Part shown: positions 1-8,778 of the stretch, one piece after another
Numbering within the stretch: position 1 is the stretch's first letter
Layout: the number at the start of each line of letters is the position of its first letter
Notes under the pieces: model-generated
What the model saw: only the letters and a program-made list of their open reading frames with translations
Told to the model about the DNA's origin: nothing
Database searches by the model: none
Translations under genes and position numbers: made by a program
DNA from: Pseudomonas rubra
GTDB taxonomy: Bacteria > Pseudomonadota > Gammaproteobacteria > Pseudomonadales > Pseudomonadaceae
DNA length: 46,154 nucleotides
Direction: 5' to 3'
Assembly: GCF_028656935.1 (NCBI RefSeq)
Contig: NZ_JAMDGZ010000005.1
Span: forward strand, 1 to 46,154

Positions 1-365
1 TTATCACGGGACAGGCCCAGCAAAAATTCTCGCCCCACCAGGGGCCCTGCGCTGCGCTTCGGGTTCCCTCGCTGCGGTGTCGCTACGGGGCATTGCGAAC
101 TACGAGTTGCAAGCAACTCTACGTTTCGCAACTTCGGCTACGCCGAAGGTGCTGCGCACTAGCCCCTTCGCGCCACCTCCACTCGGCCCTTCTGGTTAAC
201 GGGGCAGGCAGATCAAAAGCAGATCAAGATCAAGAGCACAATTCGCTTCGCTCTTGCTGTCGCGGTGATGCTGCAGGAGCGGCGATGCGGCGACCCGATT
301 TGCCCCGCGAAGCGATGTCACAGCCCAACTTCTGTCTGTGACATACAAATATGCGAGGTGTAGCG
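1..365. other. Non-coding stretch upstream of a terminator
   Basis: I see no credible gene in this stretch. The only ORF of any length (93-341) translates to an Arg/Cys-rich, low-complexity product with no ribosome-binding site and is rejected. The stretch is made of short self-complementary pieces typical of Pseudomonas intergenic DNA (for example ttcgcttcgctc near 243-253) and ends with a REP-like half-element at 275-310. Confidence 0.6.
275..310. repeat. REP half-element
   Basis: The sequence aggagcggcgatgcggcgac and the following tttgccccgcga match, with about one change, the left arm of the REP pair at 34261-34299. It is an unpaired copy of the same family. REPs in Pseudomonas are dispersed by RAYT transposases; none is encoded here. 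Confidence 0.7.
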
Positions 366-373
366 CGGGGATG

Positions 374-401
374 AAAAAAGGGGCCGCAAGCGGCCCCTTT
401 T
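374..401 (-). terminator. Intrinsic terminator of the chemoreceptor gene
   Basis: A perfect 7-bp GC stem (ggggccg / cggcccc, 380-386 and 391-397, loop caag) is flanked by A6 on the left and T4 on the right. It therefore works on the minus strand, 15 nt after the stop codon of the receptor gene at 416, and could act in both directions. Confidence 0.85.
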
Positions 402-415
402 GTCTGTTACAGCGG

Positions 416-2302
416 TCAGATCTTGAAGCTGTCGACCAGTTGCTTCAGGCGCCCGGCCTGCTGGGCCAGGGCATCGCAATGACGCAGGGTGTCATTGAGG
501 TTGGCCACGCCTTGCTGGTTCAGCACGTTGATCTGGGTGATGTCCAGGTTCAGGCTTTCGACCACGGCAGTCTGCTCTTCGGTCGCCGCGGCCACCGATT
601 GGTTCATGCCGTCGATCTCGCCGATGCGCTGGGTCACGCTGCTCAGGCGCTCACCGGCCTGGTTGGCGACCAGCACGCTTTCTTCGCTGGAAACCTGGCT
701 GGCGTTCATGTTGTGCACCGCCTCGCGCGAACCGACCTGCAGGGTGGTGATCATCTTGTGGATCTCTTCAGCCGACTCCTGGGTACGGTGGGCCAGGTTG
801 CGGACCTCGTCGGCTACCACGGCGAAACCACGCCCGGCTTCACCAGCACGGGCGGCTTCGATGGCGGCGTTGAGCGCCAGCAGGTTGGTCTGCTGGGAGA
901 TGCCCTTGATCACGTCGAGGATCTGGCCAATGTCATCGGTGCTGGTGTTGAGGGTTTCGATCTGCTCGCAGGACTCGCTGATCTTCTGCGACAGCGAGGT
1001 CATTGCCGAGATGGTTTCCTGTACAACCTGGCGACCGTCGTTGGCCTGTTCGCTGGCGCCGCTGGCGTGTTGCGAGGCGTCTGCAGCGTTACGGGCGATT
1101 TCCTGGGTGGCGGCACCCAGCTCGTTGATCGCCGCGGCCACGCTGTTGGTGCGCATGCTCTGCTCTTCGGAGCCGATGATCGAGGCGTTGGAGGCGCTCA
1201 TCACGCGTTCGGAGAGGTCGTGCACCTGGCGGGTGGCCGAAGACACTTCAGCAATCGAGGCATGGATACGCTCGACGAATTGGTTGAAGGCACTGGCCAG
1301 TTCACCGAACTCGTCCTTGTTCTCGACCACCAGGCGGCGGGTCAGGTCGCCTTCGCCCTGGGCGATGTCCTGCATGGCGCGGCCCATGGTGGTCAGCGGA
1401 CGCATCAGCACCGGAATCAGCAGGCTCAGCAGGCCAGCGATGGCGGCCACGGCAATCAGCATGGCGATGATGGCCGAGGTGCGGAACTGGCTGAGGCCGG
1501 CGTAGGCTTTTTCGCGGTCGATGGACAGGCCGATGTACCAGTCAGCCGTCGGCAGGCCGCTGACCGGTGCGAAGGAGATGATCCGCTCCTGCTTGTTCAG
1601 GGTCACCTCGTGGGTACCTGGAGCGACTTGCAGGCCGCTGCCTGGGTAGATGTCCTTGAGGTTTTTCATCACCTGGTCTTTATCGGGGCTGACGATCACC
1701 TGGCCGTTGCGGTCGACCAGGAAGGCATGGCCAATACCGCCGAAGTCCACGGCGTTGATGATGTCGACCAGGGTCGCCAGGCTCAGGTCGCCGCCGACCA
1801 CGCCGAGCAGTTCGCCGTTGGTCTTGCTCTTGACCGGCATGCCGATGGTGACCACCAGGCCGCCGACAGCGGCCATGTATGGCGGGGTCAGCATGGTCTG
1901 GTTGGCGGTCACGGCAGCGGTGTACCACGGACGCTGGCGCGGGTCGTAGCCGTCGGGCATCTTCGCGTCAGGGCGCTGGGTGAACACGCCGTTGGCCTGG
2001 CCAACATAGGTGAACTGGAAGTTCTGGGTGTACGAAGGCTGGTCGACCAGCCCCGGAAGGTCGGCGTTGGCGCCCTGGTGGGCGACGTCCTGGGCGAGGT
2101 TTTCCAGGACCAGGATGCGTCCGCCCATCCAGTTCTGCACACTGCTGGCAGCCAGCGCGCCGGCCTGTTTGACCGACGAGTCGATGTTCTGTCGAATGGT
2201 GTTACGTTGCAGGTAATCGTTGTAAAGAGTGAACAATGCAAATGCCAGAACCACGACGCCGCAGGCGCACAGCAGGATCTTGTGGCGAAATTTCAGGTTC
2301 AT
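416..2302 (-). CDS. Methyl-accepting chemotaxis protein with dCache sensor (McpU-like)
   Basis: Inner-membrane chemoreceptor that relays ligand binding to CheA/CheW. Order in the 628 residues: TM1 (about 8-28), periplasmic double-Cache domain (about 35-270), TM2 (about 275-297), HAMP, then the cytoplasmic four-helix signalling bundle with the invariant hairpin tip ([16 protein letters not shown], about 470-490). In the sensor, Y119, R124, W126, Y127 and D172 have the spacing known for amino-acid/amine-binding dCache domains, but the usual acidic residue of the PYxD motif is Ala (PYMA). From memory the whole protein resembles P. putida McpU, a polyamine receptor; that identity is inference, so no symbol is given. 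Monocistronic, followed by a terminator at 374-401. Next to it lies a LysR gene on the same strand, 175 bp upstream, with no clear link. Confidence 0.93.
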   Translation of the reverse strand: MNLKFRHKILLCACGVVVLAFALFTLYNDYLQRNTIRQNIDSSVKQAGALAASSVQNWMGGRILVLENLAQDVAHQGANADLPGLVDQPSYTQNFQFTYVGQANGVFTQRPDAKMPDGYDPRQRPWYTAAVTANQTMLTPPYMAAVGGLVVTIGMPVKSKTNGELLGVVGGDLSLATLVDIINAVDFGGIGHAFLVDRNGQVIVSPDKDQVMKNLKDIYPGSGLQVAPGTHEVTLNKQERIISFAPVSGLPTADWYIGLSIDREKAYAGLSQFRTSAIIAMLIAVAAIAGLLSLLIPVLMRPLTTMGRAMQDIAQGEGDLTRRLVVENKDEFGELASAFNQFVERIHASIAEVSSATRQVHDLSERVMSASNASIIGSEEQSMRTNSVAAAINELGAATQEIARNAADASQHASGASEQANDGRQVVQETISAMTSLSQKISESCEQIETLNTSTDDIGQILDVIKGISQQTNLLALNAAIEAARAGEAGRGFAVVADEVRNLAHRTQESAEEIHKMITTLQVGSREAVHNMNASQVSSEESVLVANQAGERLSSVTQRIGEIDGMNQSVAAATEEQTAVVESLNLDITQINVLNQQGVANLNDTLRHCDALAQQAGRLKQLVDSFKI

Positions 2303-2477
2303 GTTCCGAGACCTTGTGCCAGTAAAGAGGAGTGCCGAGCGGCGCTTTTGGCGTGTGCTCGTACCTATCCAGACGGGTATCGGCCGCGAAACTGAAAAAT
2401 TGATAGGAGTTTTTGCCGCAGGGGCTGACAGGATTTTCCTACCTTCTGCTCTGGCTCGCGTGTTTCAGCCAGGCGCG

Positions 2478-3362
2478 CTATTGCACCCCCAGTAAACGAA
2501 CCAGTTCCTGGGCCGCCTTCTGCAGTGGCTGATGCTGGCGCCAGAACGCATGCACCGGCAGTTGCAGCTCATTGCGGGTATTGCTGAAATCCAGGCGCAC
2601 CAAGCGCCCGTCTTGCAGCAAGGGCGCCACCCGTGACAGCGGAAAGTCACCCCAGCCAAGGCCGGCTTCGACCATTTCCACGGCCATGGCCAGGCTGTCG
2701 GTGCGCCAATGCGCCTTGCCGATCAGCGCACGGGTGTCGGCCAGTGGCAGGTCGCGGCTGGCCACCAGAATCTGCCGCAGGTTGGCCAGGTCTTCAAGGC
2801 AGACGATCTGTCGCGGGCGTTGCTGCAGCGCCGGGTGCTGCGGGCCGATGCAGGCCACCAGCGACTCCATGCCGATGTTCTGAAAGCGCTGCCGGGGGTC
2901 CACTTGCAGCTCGGCAAAGGCCAGGCACAGGTTGACGCGGCCAGCATGGAGCAGTTGCAGGGCATCTTCCTGCGGGGCCGTCAGCACCTCGACTTCGAGC
3001 ATGGGGTGGCGTTCGCTGATGGTTCTGATTGCGGCCAGCAGGCGGGTGTGATCGATGTCTGGCACCACGCTCAGGCTCAGGGTGCTTTCCAGACCCTGGG
3101 ACAGTTCCAGGGCATGTACCTGCAATTGCCCCAGTTGGGTGGCGATCATCCGCGCGTGGGGCTCCAGGGCCTGGGCCATGGCGGTAGGGCGGGTTTCCCG
3201 GTGAGTGCGCTCGAACAGGGTGAGGCCCAGCTCCGCTTCAAGGTTGCCGATTGCCATGCTCACTGCCGAAGGTACCCGGCCCAAGGCCCGGGCAGCCGCT
3301 GAAAACGAGCCGCGATCAAGCACGGCGAGAAACACCTCGATGTTGTCGCTGGAAAAGTTCAT
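2478..3362 (-). CDS. LysR-family transcriptional regulator
   Basis: DNA-binding regulator of 294 residues, the normal LysR length. The N-terminal winged helix-turn-helix (residues 3-62, with the typical GSFSAAARALGRVPSAVS and LEAELGLTLFERT) is followed by a periplasmic-binding-protein-like effector domain to the end. It is transcribed away from the PACE efflux gene, with 123 bp between the two start codons. This is the arrangement known for AceR-AceI of Acinetobacter, where the LysR regulator activates a chlorhexidine/polyamine exporter. I infer that this protein controls the divergent efflux gene and itself. The effector is unknown. Confidence 0.93.
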   Translation of the reverse strand: MNFSSDNIEVFLAVLDRGSFSAAARALGRVPSAVSMAIGNLEAELGLTLFERTHRETRPTAMAQALEPHARMIATQLGQLQVHALELSQGLESTLSLSVVPDIDHTRLLAAIRTISERHPMLEVEVLTAPQEDALQLLHAGRVNLCLAFAELQVDPRQRFQNIGMESLVACIGPQHPALQQRPRQIVCLEDLANLRQILVASRDLPLADTRALIGKAHWRTDSLAMAVEMVEAGLGWGDFPLSRVAPLLQDGRLVRLDFSNTRNELQLPVHAFWRQHQPLQKAAQELVRLLGVQ

Positions 3363-3373
3363 GGCAATCTCCT

Positions 3374-3420
3374 GTCAGTCAATCTGATAGCTGCTGACTT
3401 TGGCTGTCAAGAAGATTGAC
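3374..3420. promoter_or_regulatory. Candidate LysR operator in the divergent intergenic region
   Basis: Two inverted repeats are visible between the LysR and PACE genes: GTCAATCT (3378-3385) against AGATTGAC (3413-3420), and GTCAG (3374-3378) against CTGAC (3394-3398) with 15 nt between. LysR proteins usually bind dyads of this kind in shared promoter regions. Binding by the neighbouring regulator is inference. Confidence 0.4.
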
Positions 3421-3485
3421 GCATGCTTGCCCGCCTCAGTTGTCCGGCAAGGGCAGCGTTCTACCGCAAAATCGAGGTTAGCAAC

Positions 3486-3932
3486 GTGCAAGGTGTTAAA
3501 CGCAAACTGGTCTATGTGACCGCCTATGAACTGATCGGCCTGTGCATGTCGACCCTGGGCCTGGCCTACCTGGCTGATAGCGCACCGAGCAACACCGGGC
3601 CGCTGGCGGTGATGATCACTACCATCGCCATGGCCTGGAACTTCATCTACAACACATTGTTCGAGTACTGGGAAAGCCGCCAGGCCCGGCGCGGGCGTAG
3701 CGTGGCCCGGCGGTTGGCGCATGCCATCGGCTTTCAGCTGACCCTGGTGGTCTACCTGATCCCGCTGATTGCCTGGTGGCTGGACATGAGCCTGCTCGAA
3801 GCCTTTGTGGTGGACCTGGCCTTTATCATTCTCATTCCGTGCTACACCTTCATCTATAACTGGCTGTTCGACCGGATCTTCGGCCTGCCGACTTCGGCCC
3901 AGGCGCAACCGCAGGCGAGTGTCGCCGTTTGA
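3486..3932 (+). CDS. PACE-family efflux transporter (AceI-like)
   Basis: Small inner-membrane proton-coupled exporter; family members move biocides such as chlorhexidine and short diamines. Starting at GTG 3486 (GAGG 8 nt upstream) gives 148 residues with four membrane helices in two repeated bacterial-transmembrane-pair units. That start puts the essential membrane Glu at position 15 (YVTAYE), exactly as in AceI, so I prefer it to the upstream ATG at 3423. The family motifs WNFIYNTLFEYWE (after TM2) and YNWLFDRIF (C-terminal) are present. It is divergent from the LysR gene, its probable regulator. Confidence 0.92.
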   Translation: MQGVKRKLVYVTAYELIGLCMSTLGLAYLADSAPSNTGPLAVMITTIAMAWNFIYNTLFEYWESRQARRGRSVARRLAHAIGFQLTLVVYLIPLIAWWLDMSLLEAFVVDLAFIILIPCYTFIYNWLFDRIFGLPTSAQAQPQASVAV

Positions 3933-3941
3933 GCCAAGCCT

Positions 3942-4991
3942 TTATTGCGCCGGCAGGGTGATCACCTGGGCCGCCGGTTGTGGCTCGCGCTCGGGGCCTT
4001 CGGCGGACAGCAGGCTGTCTTCGATTTCCCCCGACAGGTAGTAGACCCCGGCCATGGCCCCGGTCTTGCGGTTCTCCATCAGTTCGCGCCATTCCTCGTT
4101 CAGCGCCACGTTGAGGATCACCCGCAGTTGTTCGACCATCGCCGGTTGCTCGCGGTTATGGGTCATCACCCCGATGCCAGTTGCCGCAAGGGAAATCACC
4201 GTGCCGGCAGCGCGCCCCACCGCTGCGGCAACGGCGCTGGCGATACCCCGTGGCGCCAGGGTGGCGCCAAGTTTTTCACTGGCTTGGCGGGCCACCGATG
4301 ACAGGCCGATGTCCGAGCGCTGGGTGCCGGCGCGCACGGCACTGTGCAGGCGCTTGAGCAGTGCGGCATAGGCGGGCTGCTGCTCCAGCGGCTTGCTGAA
4401 CAGCAGTTGATACAGCGACGCGTTGCTGTTGGCCGGTGGCCCCAGGCCGATGGCCTGGATCCGCGTCAGGTGCAGGTTGAATTGCTCAGGTGGCACACGG
4501 TAGCGCTGGGCAATCTGCTGCAACTGCTGGCCGAGCAGTTGGATATACAGCTCCATGGCCCGGTCGCGAATCGCCTCGGGGTCGATCTCCTTGGCCACCG
4601 GGTCCAGCACCCGCTCGTGGTACTGCTCCTGCAGGTACAGGGCCAGGCGCTGTTCCGGGGTTTCACTGCCTTCGCCACTGTTCATCTTGTACCAGGCCAC
4701 TTTCATGGTCAGCCATTGCTGGGTCCAGTAGCCGGTGAACCAGGGGATGAACTCGCTTTCGGTGTATTGCTGTACGCGCTCCTTCCACACCCGCATGGAG
4801 CGCCGGGCATAGTCGTTGACCGAACTTGTGGTGGCCAGCGAAGCCTCGATGATCTCGCGGTCGATTTGTTGCCAGGTCGCCGGGCTCACCGAAATGGGCG
4901 GCGGTTCGGCGACCTTTTGCCGTGAGCCGCACCCCCCCAGCGCCAGTAACAAGGCGAGCAGCAGGACGATGAACGGGGAACGCGGGATCAA
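3942..4991 (-). CDS. Uncharacterised lipoprotein
   Basis: 349 residues with a lipoprotein signal peptide: a hydrophobic stretch at 7-19 and lipobox LGGC, so the mature protein should start at Cys21 and be lipid-anchored. The body is mostly predicted helical, rich in Gln, Trp and charged residues. An Ala/Gly-rich hydrophobic stretch (about 250-275, APRGIASAVAAAVGRAAGTV) could insert into or cross a membrane. I recognise no catalytic motif or named domain. It converges on the PACE gene with 9 bp between the stop codons. Its 3' neighbour on the same strand upstream (5053-5469) ends 61 bp before this start, so the two may be co-transcribed. Function unknown. Confidence 0.85.
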   Translation of the reverse strand: MIPRSPFIVLLLALLLALGGCGSRQKVAEPPPISVSPATWQQIDREIIEASLATTSSVNDYARRSMRVWKERVQQYTESEFIPWFTGYWTQQWLTMKVAWYKMNSGEGSETPEQRLALYLQEQYHERVLDPVAKEIDPEAIRDRAMELYIQLLGQQLQQIAQRYRVPPEQFNLHLTRIQAIGLGPPANSNASLYQLLFSKPLEQQPAYAALLKRLHSAVRAGTQRSDIGLSSVARQASEKLGATLAPRGIASAVAAAVGRAAGTVISLAATGIGVMTHNREQPAMVEQLRVILNVALNEEWRELMENRKTGAMAGVYYLSGEIEDSLLSAEGPEREPQPAAQVITLPAQ

Positions 4992-5052
4992 GGCGCAGCC
5001 CCCCTTTGGTTAGGCAAGCTCGAGCGCAGTGGTTACCTGAGTATAGGTGCCG

Positions 5053-5469
5053 TCACTCGGGCTGTTGTTCGGCCTCGGCCTCGGCCTCGTCCAGGGCGGT
5101 GAGGATATCGGCCCAGATCTCCTTGCAGAAAAACCACACCCAGGTGGCGTTCAGCACACGGTCGATATGGCGCCGCCACCAGCTGTGGCGGCGTGCTTGC
5201 AGGGTCTGTTCGATCTCGTTGTGCAACCAGGTTTCGCAGAAGCCGGTCCAGATCGGCGGTACCGGCGTCATCATGTTGCTATAACAGGTCGGGGCGACTT
5301 CGCTGTAGAAGATTTCCTTCAGCAGCTCGCGGTCAAACCCCACCAGGTGGCGGGCGATCCAGGCGTATTCGATGTGGGTGTCGACGAAAGCGTCGGACAT
5401 CGCCACGCGCACCTGATGACGCTGCTCCGGCGTCATGTGCAGTGCAGGTACGGGGATCCTTTGGTTCAT
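5053..5469 (-). CDS. DUF7079-like small protein
   Basis: I take ATG 5469 as the start (138 residues) because GGAG lies 9 nt upstream; a second ATG at 5475 is only 3 nt from it. The longer reading back to 5577 would begin inside a terminator hairpin and is rejected. The N-terminal 85 residues (MTPEQRHQVRVAMSDAFVDT through EIFYSEVAPTCYSN to GFCETWL) follow the pattern I remember for DUF7079, a family of small soluble proteins of unknown function often found near polymorphic toxins or as orphans. The tail is acidic (EAEAEAEQQPE). No enzymatic motif is seen. Family assignment is from memory. Confidence 0.75.
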   Translation of the reverse strand: MNQRIPVPALHMTPEQRHQVRVAMSDAFVDTHIEYAWIARHLVGFDRELLKEIFYSEVAPTCYSNMMTPVPPIWTGFCETWLHNEIEQTLQARRHSWWRRHIDRVLNATWVWFFCKEIWADILTALDEAEAEAEQQPE

Positions 5470-5541
5470 CCGCATGCGCTCCAAGGCATTTATCGGCCTA
5501 TGGTAAAGCGTGCAGGCGTCGGCGGGTATCCTTGCCGCCAC

Positions 5542-5574
5542 ACACCCTCGCGCCAACGCTGGCGCGAGGGGTGT
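5542..5574 (-). terminator. Hairpin after the P47-like gene pair
   Basis: A 14-bp stem (acaccctcgcgcca / tggcgcgaggggtgt, one bulged G, loop acgc) lies 21 nt after the stop codon at 5595. There is no clear T-run, so it may be a processing or Rho-assisted end rather than a strict intrinsic terminator. It separates the P47-like operon from the DUF7079-like gene. Confidence 0.6.
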
Positions 5575-5594
5575 CACCCGGGGTTAGCGAGGAC

Positions 5595-7220
5595 TCAAGC
5601 CGTTAGCGCAGCCAGGGTCAGTCGTTTGTTGCGGATCTGGAATTTTTCCAGAAGCTTCAACGAACCGTTGAAAATCAGCGCCCCGTTGTAACTGATCCCG
5701 GTGAGGACAAAGGCATCCGGTTCACAGAACGGCCATTTGACCTGGTTGGCCGCGACTTTGACCATCGGCGCAATGGACGGAATTTCATCCGTTACCCCCC
5801 CGGCGATGACTTTCTCGATGATCACGTGGATGATCAGGCCGACCACTGCGACAATGACGGCGGCGATAATGCCGACGATCAGCGCGGCGATCTTGCCGCC
5901 CACGCCACCGGCCACCGCAGTGGCAACCGCGGCAATGGCTGCGACAATGATTTCGGTGACCACCACCCAGGTGGCGATGTCGACGTTGTTCTGCACATCC
6001 GGGTCACCGACCATGGAATAGACCATGATCTGTTCGCCTTTGCTGTTCTCGCCCAGCTCCAGTGTCTGTTTGGTGACGATACGTGTGTAGGCGACGACGC
6101 CGGGAGAAATGTCGGTGCGAATCCTGGCTTCGGTGCGGATATAAGTTTCGTCGAAGTTGATGTCGAAATTCTCGACCACCGGGTAGTAGGTAACTGCACC
6201 GTACTTGATCGAATCAAGTTTCAAGCCTTTTGCCGTGATCGTGGTACCGGCCGCGTCGACGGTGTAGTTGCTGCTGTTGGTGTCCTTGAAGATGAACGGT
6301 AGTGACGGCAGCAACTGGTACTTGACGAAAATCTCGCGGCTGATCAGGAACATCGAATTGTTGTCCTGTTCCAGGCTGACTGCCGGGAGCTGGTTGGGCA
6401 AGCCGCTGTAGTCGCGTTCGTTGGTCATGCACAGCACGCCGAAAATGCTGCTTTCTTCGGTACTTTTGTCGGTGTAGGCGTAGCTCATGGCGGTGCCGCG
6501 CAGCCATTTGTAGTCTTCGCTTTCCTTGCCCATGTTGTTGATGACCACGGTGGAAAACAGGGTGTCGAACTTGGCCAGGTTCTCCGGTTTGTTCAGCCAG
6601 CCCTCGATGATGCCGCGCAGCAGGCTCTGATTGACGGTGTCGAGGACATTGTTGGGGTCACGCAGGGAAATCACCGCAGCAATCGGGTCGCTGGGGTCGA
6701 CGATCTTGGTATTGACCTCCAGCTTGTAGGTGCCGTCTTTGGCGACGTTGGGCGCGGGCAGCGGAAAGTAGCTCAGCTTGACATAGGCCTCCACAGAAAC
6801 GCCTGCGATGTCATAGGTCTTGCCGCTCAGGCCTTTGTAACTGCCCGACTTGAGCGGGATTCTGACCTTGACGTTGCGTCCGTCGCCGCCAGTGCTGATT
6901 GCCCAAGGGGCAAAGTCAGCTTTGAGCGAAAAAGTGTCAATGCTCGACTCGATGTTCGCCGGGTAGGTTTTCTCGAGTTTGATCCGCTCGTTCAAGGCCG
7001 AGACACGACAGATGCTCACCGTATCCCAGCCATTGGTGGTGACACTGCTGGCGAGCCCGAGCATGTCGGCTTCTGCAGGTTGCTCGACAACGCGCTCGGC
7101 GTTTTTGTAGAGCAACGAGCTTTTCAGCGTTGAACGCAACGTTTCATCCAGATGGCTCAGGGTCAGCGAGGCAGGCTGGCTGAGGCCGGACAGGATGACA
7201 TTATCTGCGCTACTCATCAT
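5595..7220 (-). CDS. TULIP-family P47-like protein (long form)
   Basis: 541 residues. The segment after a 60-residue N-terminal extension (TNGWDTVSICRVSALNERI, GWDT at 64-67) matches the opening I know from P47 and OrfX proteins of botulinum-type toxin clusters, which adopt the tubular lipid-binding (TULIP) fold. A second block (residues about 255-300, VLCMTNERDYSGLP then SREIFVKYQLLPSLP) aligns with the neighbouring gene, so the two are paralogues. Near the C-terminus lies a 45-residue Ala/Gly/Val/Ile block (about 424-468), long enough for a helical membrane hairpin. There is no signal peptide. It starts 21 bp after the stop of the upstream P47-like gene, so the two form an operon; AAGGA lies just upstream of tandem ATGs (7220, 7217). 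The activity of P47 proteins is unresolved; lipid binding is known for some. Confidence 0.85.
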   Translation of the reverse strand: MMSSADNVILSGLSQPASLTLSHLDETLRSTLKSSLLYKNAERVVEQPAEADMLGLASSVTTNGWDTVSICRVSALNERIKLEKTYPANIESSIDTFSLKADFAPWAISTGGDGRNVKVRIPLKSGSYKGLSGKTYDIAGVSVEAYVKLSYFPLPAPNVAKDGTYKLEVNTKIVDPSDPIAAVISLRDPNNVLDTVNQSLLRGIIEGWLNKPENLAKFDTLFSTVVINNMGKESEDYKWLRGTAMSYAYTDKSTEESSIFGVLCMTNERDYSGLPNQLPAVSLEQDNNSMFLISREIFVKYQLLPSLPFIFKDTNSSNYTVDAAGTTITAKGLKLDSIKYGAVTYYPVVENFDINFDETYIRTEARIRTDISPGVVAYTRIVTKQTLELGENSKGEQIMVYSMVGDPDVQNNVDIATWVVVTEIIVAAIAAVATAVAGGVGGKIAALIVGIIAAVIVAVVGLIIHVIIEKVIAGGVTDEIPSIAPMVKVAANQVKWPFCEPDAFVLTGISYNGALIFNGSLKLLEKFQIRNKRLTLAALTA

Positions 7221-7241
7221 ACGATTCCTTGTATTGAGGGG

Positions 7242-8474
7242 TTATACGTACTCCACCACCAGCGCCTCACTCAGGCTGCAGGCGATGACGTTGTTGGTGG
7301 CCTGGTTCCAGGTCGTGCAGTTGATGCTGTCGGCTTTGATTGACCCTCCGCGGTTGGCAATGGAGCTGATCAGGTCGTTGGAAATGACGGCTACCACGAT
7401 GGTGACGATCAGGCCGACCACCGGCAGCAGCCACTGCAGGTACCAGGGAATGTCTTCGTCATGCTGGAAGTCCGAGGACAGCTTGCTGAAGGTGATCACG
7501 CCGTTGTTCAGCGTCGGCTTCATGGTCACCCAGCCGTTCCAGGTCATGTTGATGCCGGCATACAGGTCGCAGTTGCCGTCGAACTTCACCCGCAGGAAAT
7601 CGCCGACGACCCTGGCAATGTTTTTGCCGGCCCAGACCACTGGGGTGTAGTAGATCAGCCCGGACTTGATCTCCTGCATGCGCAGTTGCCGACGGTTGAT
7701 CAGTTCGCCGGCCTGATACTGGTAGTCACCCTTGGAGGCATCCTGATAGAGCGCGACCAGGCCCGGCAGGATCAGGTTCTCCAGGAGCATTTGATTGGCA
7801 AGGATGTAGTACGAGCTGGCACCCAGGCCCAGCCCGGTAACATCGACATCCCGTGGCAGCTCGCTGATGTCCCGGTCGCTGCAGACGCCGAGTACGGCCA
7901 GGTAGCCGGAGTCCAGGTAGCTGTAGGTGCATTTTTTCGGCAGGGCCCAGGCCGGGGCTCCGGGTTTGGCAAAATTGATATGGGCGAAGATGTGCTCGAA
8001 TTGCTTGGGGTTGGCAATCAGGTAGGCGCAGATGGCATCCAGCACCAGCGAGGCGTAAGGCCCCAGCCGCCCCTGTGGATCTTGCAGGGTGATGGGCAAG
8101 AGCCAGCCACCCTGGTCTTCGGGAATTTGCCCTGGGTTTTGCGCGACTTTCAGGTAGCTCGACTTGAGGACTGATTCGGTGCTCGACTGTGGCAACAGCG
8201 ACAGGGTTACTTCAATGATCGCCACTGTGGCTGCCAGCTCGATGATCGTCTGGCCCACCTTCAGCTCACCCGAGCGGATGGGCATGCGCAAACGCAGCAG
8301 GCGGCCACCGCCACCGTTGACCACGCTCCAGCAGTCGAAGACGCCGGAGCAGCGGTAGCTGTCGCCGACGGCCTGGTTGAATTCGGGATTGAGCTGCGGC
8401 CAGGACTTGCTGAGGCTGGCGTTGACGGCGTCCTGTTTGACGATACTGAGGGTATCCCAACCTTTGGTTTGCAT
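7242..8474 (-). CDS. TULIP-family P47-like protein (short form)
   Basis: 410 residues, close to the 47 kDa of the clostridial namesake. It begins almost at once with the family opening (QTKGWDTLSIVKQDAVNASL, GWDT at 5-8). The middle carries VLGVCSDRDISELP, homologous to VLCMTNERDYSGLP of the downstream gene. A hydrophobic helix (about 346-364, WLLPVVGLIVTIVVAVI) lies 46 residues from the C-terminus, in the same relative place as the longer block in its partner. No signal peptide. First gene of a two-gene operon; GGAGG lies 9 nt before ATG 8474. P47 relatives in toxin loci and in some Gram-negative bacteria suggest a role with a secreted partner, but none is encoded nearby. Confidence 0.85.
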   Translation of the reverse strand: MQTKGWDTLSIVKQDAVNASLSKSWPQLNPEFNQAVGDSYRCSGVFDCWSVVNGGGGRLLRLRMPIRSGELKVGQTIIELAATVAIIEVTLSLLPQSSTESVLKSSYLKVAQNPGQIPEDQGGWLLPITLQDPQGRLGPYASLVLDAICAYLIANPKQFEHIFAHINFAKPGAPAWALPKKCTYSYLDSGYLAVLGVCSDRDISELPRDVDVTGLGLGASSYYILANQMLLENLILPGLVALYQDASKGDYQYQAGELINRRQLRMQEIKSGLIYYTPVVWAGKNIARVVGDFLRVKFDGNCDLYAGINMTWNGWVTMKPTLNNGVITFSKLSSDFQHDEDIPWYLQWLLPVVGLIVTIVVAVISNDLISSIANRGGSIKADSINCTTWNQATNNVIACSLSEALVVEYV

Positions 8475-8778
8475 GTGACCAAGCCTCCGTGCACGGGGTG
8501 TTTGCCATAATTAGCCGTTGCGCAGTCAGCCGCATTCGCGCGCAAAACCGCGAGGTGGCTGGGCGTTGTTCAGTGGTGGGCTGTCAATGATCCGGCGATT
8601 TATCCGGCGGTGCGGGCGAGGCGTTCAGACAAGGGCTCAACAGCAGGGTAGCGAGCATGGCGATCCATTCCTGCAAGCGGGTGTGCAGAGCAGTGTGGCA
8701 CAGGGCCAGGGCCTGGCAAGCCCAGGTCGGAACGTTTTGAAATGAGAATGTGCGCAGGTTATAGCGTTGTGTAATGAG
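8475..8778. other. Intergenic region upstream of the P47-like operon
   Basis: 304 bp without a credible gene. The end next to 8474 should hold the P47-operon promoter; an AT-rich patch at 8507-8515 (ataattagc on the plus strand) is the best candidate for its -10 element on the minus strand. The rest is GC-rich, with a locally palindromic stretch around 8705-8725 (gggccagggcctggcaagccc). Nothing else is recognised. Confidence 0.5.

Noticed and set aside
338..2395. 685-codon frame on the plus strand opposite the chemoreceptor gene
   Set aside because: It mirrors the receptor gene; composition is artefactual and no ribosome site or domain is present.
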